A model generated the notes under the pieces. The model did not search any database, was not told the DNA's origin, and worked only from the letters and a program-made list of their open reading frames with translations. Position numbers and translations under genes: made by a program. DNA of 6,530 nt from Rhodospirillaceae bacterium (GTDB taxonomy: Bacteria > Pseudomonadota > Alphaproteobacteria > UBA9219), in contig DNGD01000008.1 in the NCBI GenBank assembly GCA_003486725.1, positions 1 to 6,530 of the forward strand, in the 5' to 3' direction. Below are positions 6,173 through 6,530 of the stretch, piece by piece; the first letter of the stretch is position 1, and the number at the start of each line of letters is the position of its first letter.

Positions 6173-6530
6173 ATGAGCACTTTTGATCTTGATATGAAAT
6201 TCGTCCGCAAGCTGGCGGAGCTATTGAAGGAAACCGGCCTCACGGAAATCGAGTTTGCCGAAGGCGACAGGCGTATCCGCTGCGTCGGGCCCCACCCCGT
6301 TGTACAAGTCGCGGCACCTGTTGCCGCTGCTCCAGCGCCTGCCGCTCCCGTTGCGGCTGCTCCTGCTGCGCCCATCCCCACAGCCGGCACGCATGTGACC
6401 GCGCCGATGGTTGGCACAGTTTACCTCGCCCCCGAACCCGGCGCGCCTGCGTTCGTTAAGGTTGGCGATAAGGTCAAGCAAGGCGACACGCTGCTGATCA
6501 TCGAGGCCATGAAGGTCATGAACCCCATCA
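6173..6530 (+). CDS. accB: Biotin carboxyl carrier protein of acetyl-CoA carboxylase (5' part)
   Basis: AccB carries the biotin that shuttles carboxyl groups between biotin carboxylase (AccC) and the carboxyltransferase (AccA/AccD), making malonyl-CoA for fatty acid synthesis. The window shows 119 complete codons; the gene runs off the right edge. Residues 1-39 form the usual N-terminal helical segment of BCCPs. Residues about 44-70 are an Ala/Pro-rich flexible linker. The biotinyl domain follows, from the APMVGTVY strand, with the protruding thumb region ([11 protein letters not shown]) typical of bacterial BCCP, to the biotin attachment motif EAMKVMNPI. The lysine to be biotinylated is K114, corresponding to K122 of E. 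coli AccB. Only about 35-40 residues are expected to be missing. It begins 21 bases after aroQ with a good ribosome binding site; accC would be expected next but lies outside. Confidence 0.96.
   Translation, partial: MSTFDLDMKFVRKLAELLKETGLTEIEFAEGDRRIRCVGPHPVVQVAAPVAAAPAPAAPVAAAPAAPIPTAGTHVTAPMVGTVYLAPEPGAPAFVKVGDKVKQGDTLLIIEAMKVMNPI

Noticed and set aside
4937..6184. Both the DsbA-like protein and AccB begin Met-Ser-Thr-Phe
   Set aside because: The similarity ends after four residues and codons differ at Ser. Coincidence rather than duplication.

Overview
The window reads as chromosomal core-genome DNA from an alphaproteobacterium. The basis is the RNase E type (an insertion inside the S1 domain, Arg-rich tails and a C-terminal Gly-Trp-Trp motif), the GC-leaning codon use, and the gene order M48 peptidase - DsbA-like protein - aroQ - accB, which is common in Rhodospirillales-like genomes. 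I cannot name the genus. All five identifiable genes lie on the + strand.

Layout: positions 1-44 hold the end of an upstream transcription unit with a clear intrinsic terminator. Positions 45-408 are a long leader without a convincing gene. Ribonuclease E (rne, 409-3120) follows and is closed by a very strong hairpin terminator (3140-3172). The 309-base gap 3173-3481 contains no complete gene, but its minus strand carries a 51-codon open stretch (3208-3363) that looks protein-like and lacks a start codon, possibly a decayed gene tail. Next comes an apparent operon: an exported M48 metalloprotease with a C-terminal TPR-like region (3482-4867), an exported DsbA/ScsC-like thiol oxidoreductase (4937-5695), type II 3-dehydroquinate dehydratase (aroQ, 5702-6151) and the start of accB (6173 onward, cut off by the window edge just after the biotinylation motif).

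How the genes work together: rne is a self-contained unit for RNA decay and processing. The next two genes both act in the cell envelope, one probably in outer-membrane or periplasmic protein quality control and one in disulfide chemistry. They are followed by two cytoplasmic biosynthesis genes, for the shikimate pathway and for malonyl-CoA/fatty acid synthesis, in tight spacing that suggests co-transcription. accC would be expected just beyond the window.

I found no mobile element, CRISPR array, tRNA/rRNA gene or defence system, and nothing that amounts to a new biological system. The points most worth a second look are the unusually acidic Pro-Gln-Glu-rich insertion in the RNase E S1 domain, the orphan minus-strand reading frame between rne and the peptidase, and the contested start of the peptidase gene.
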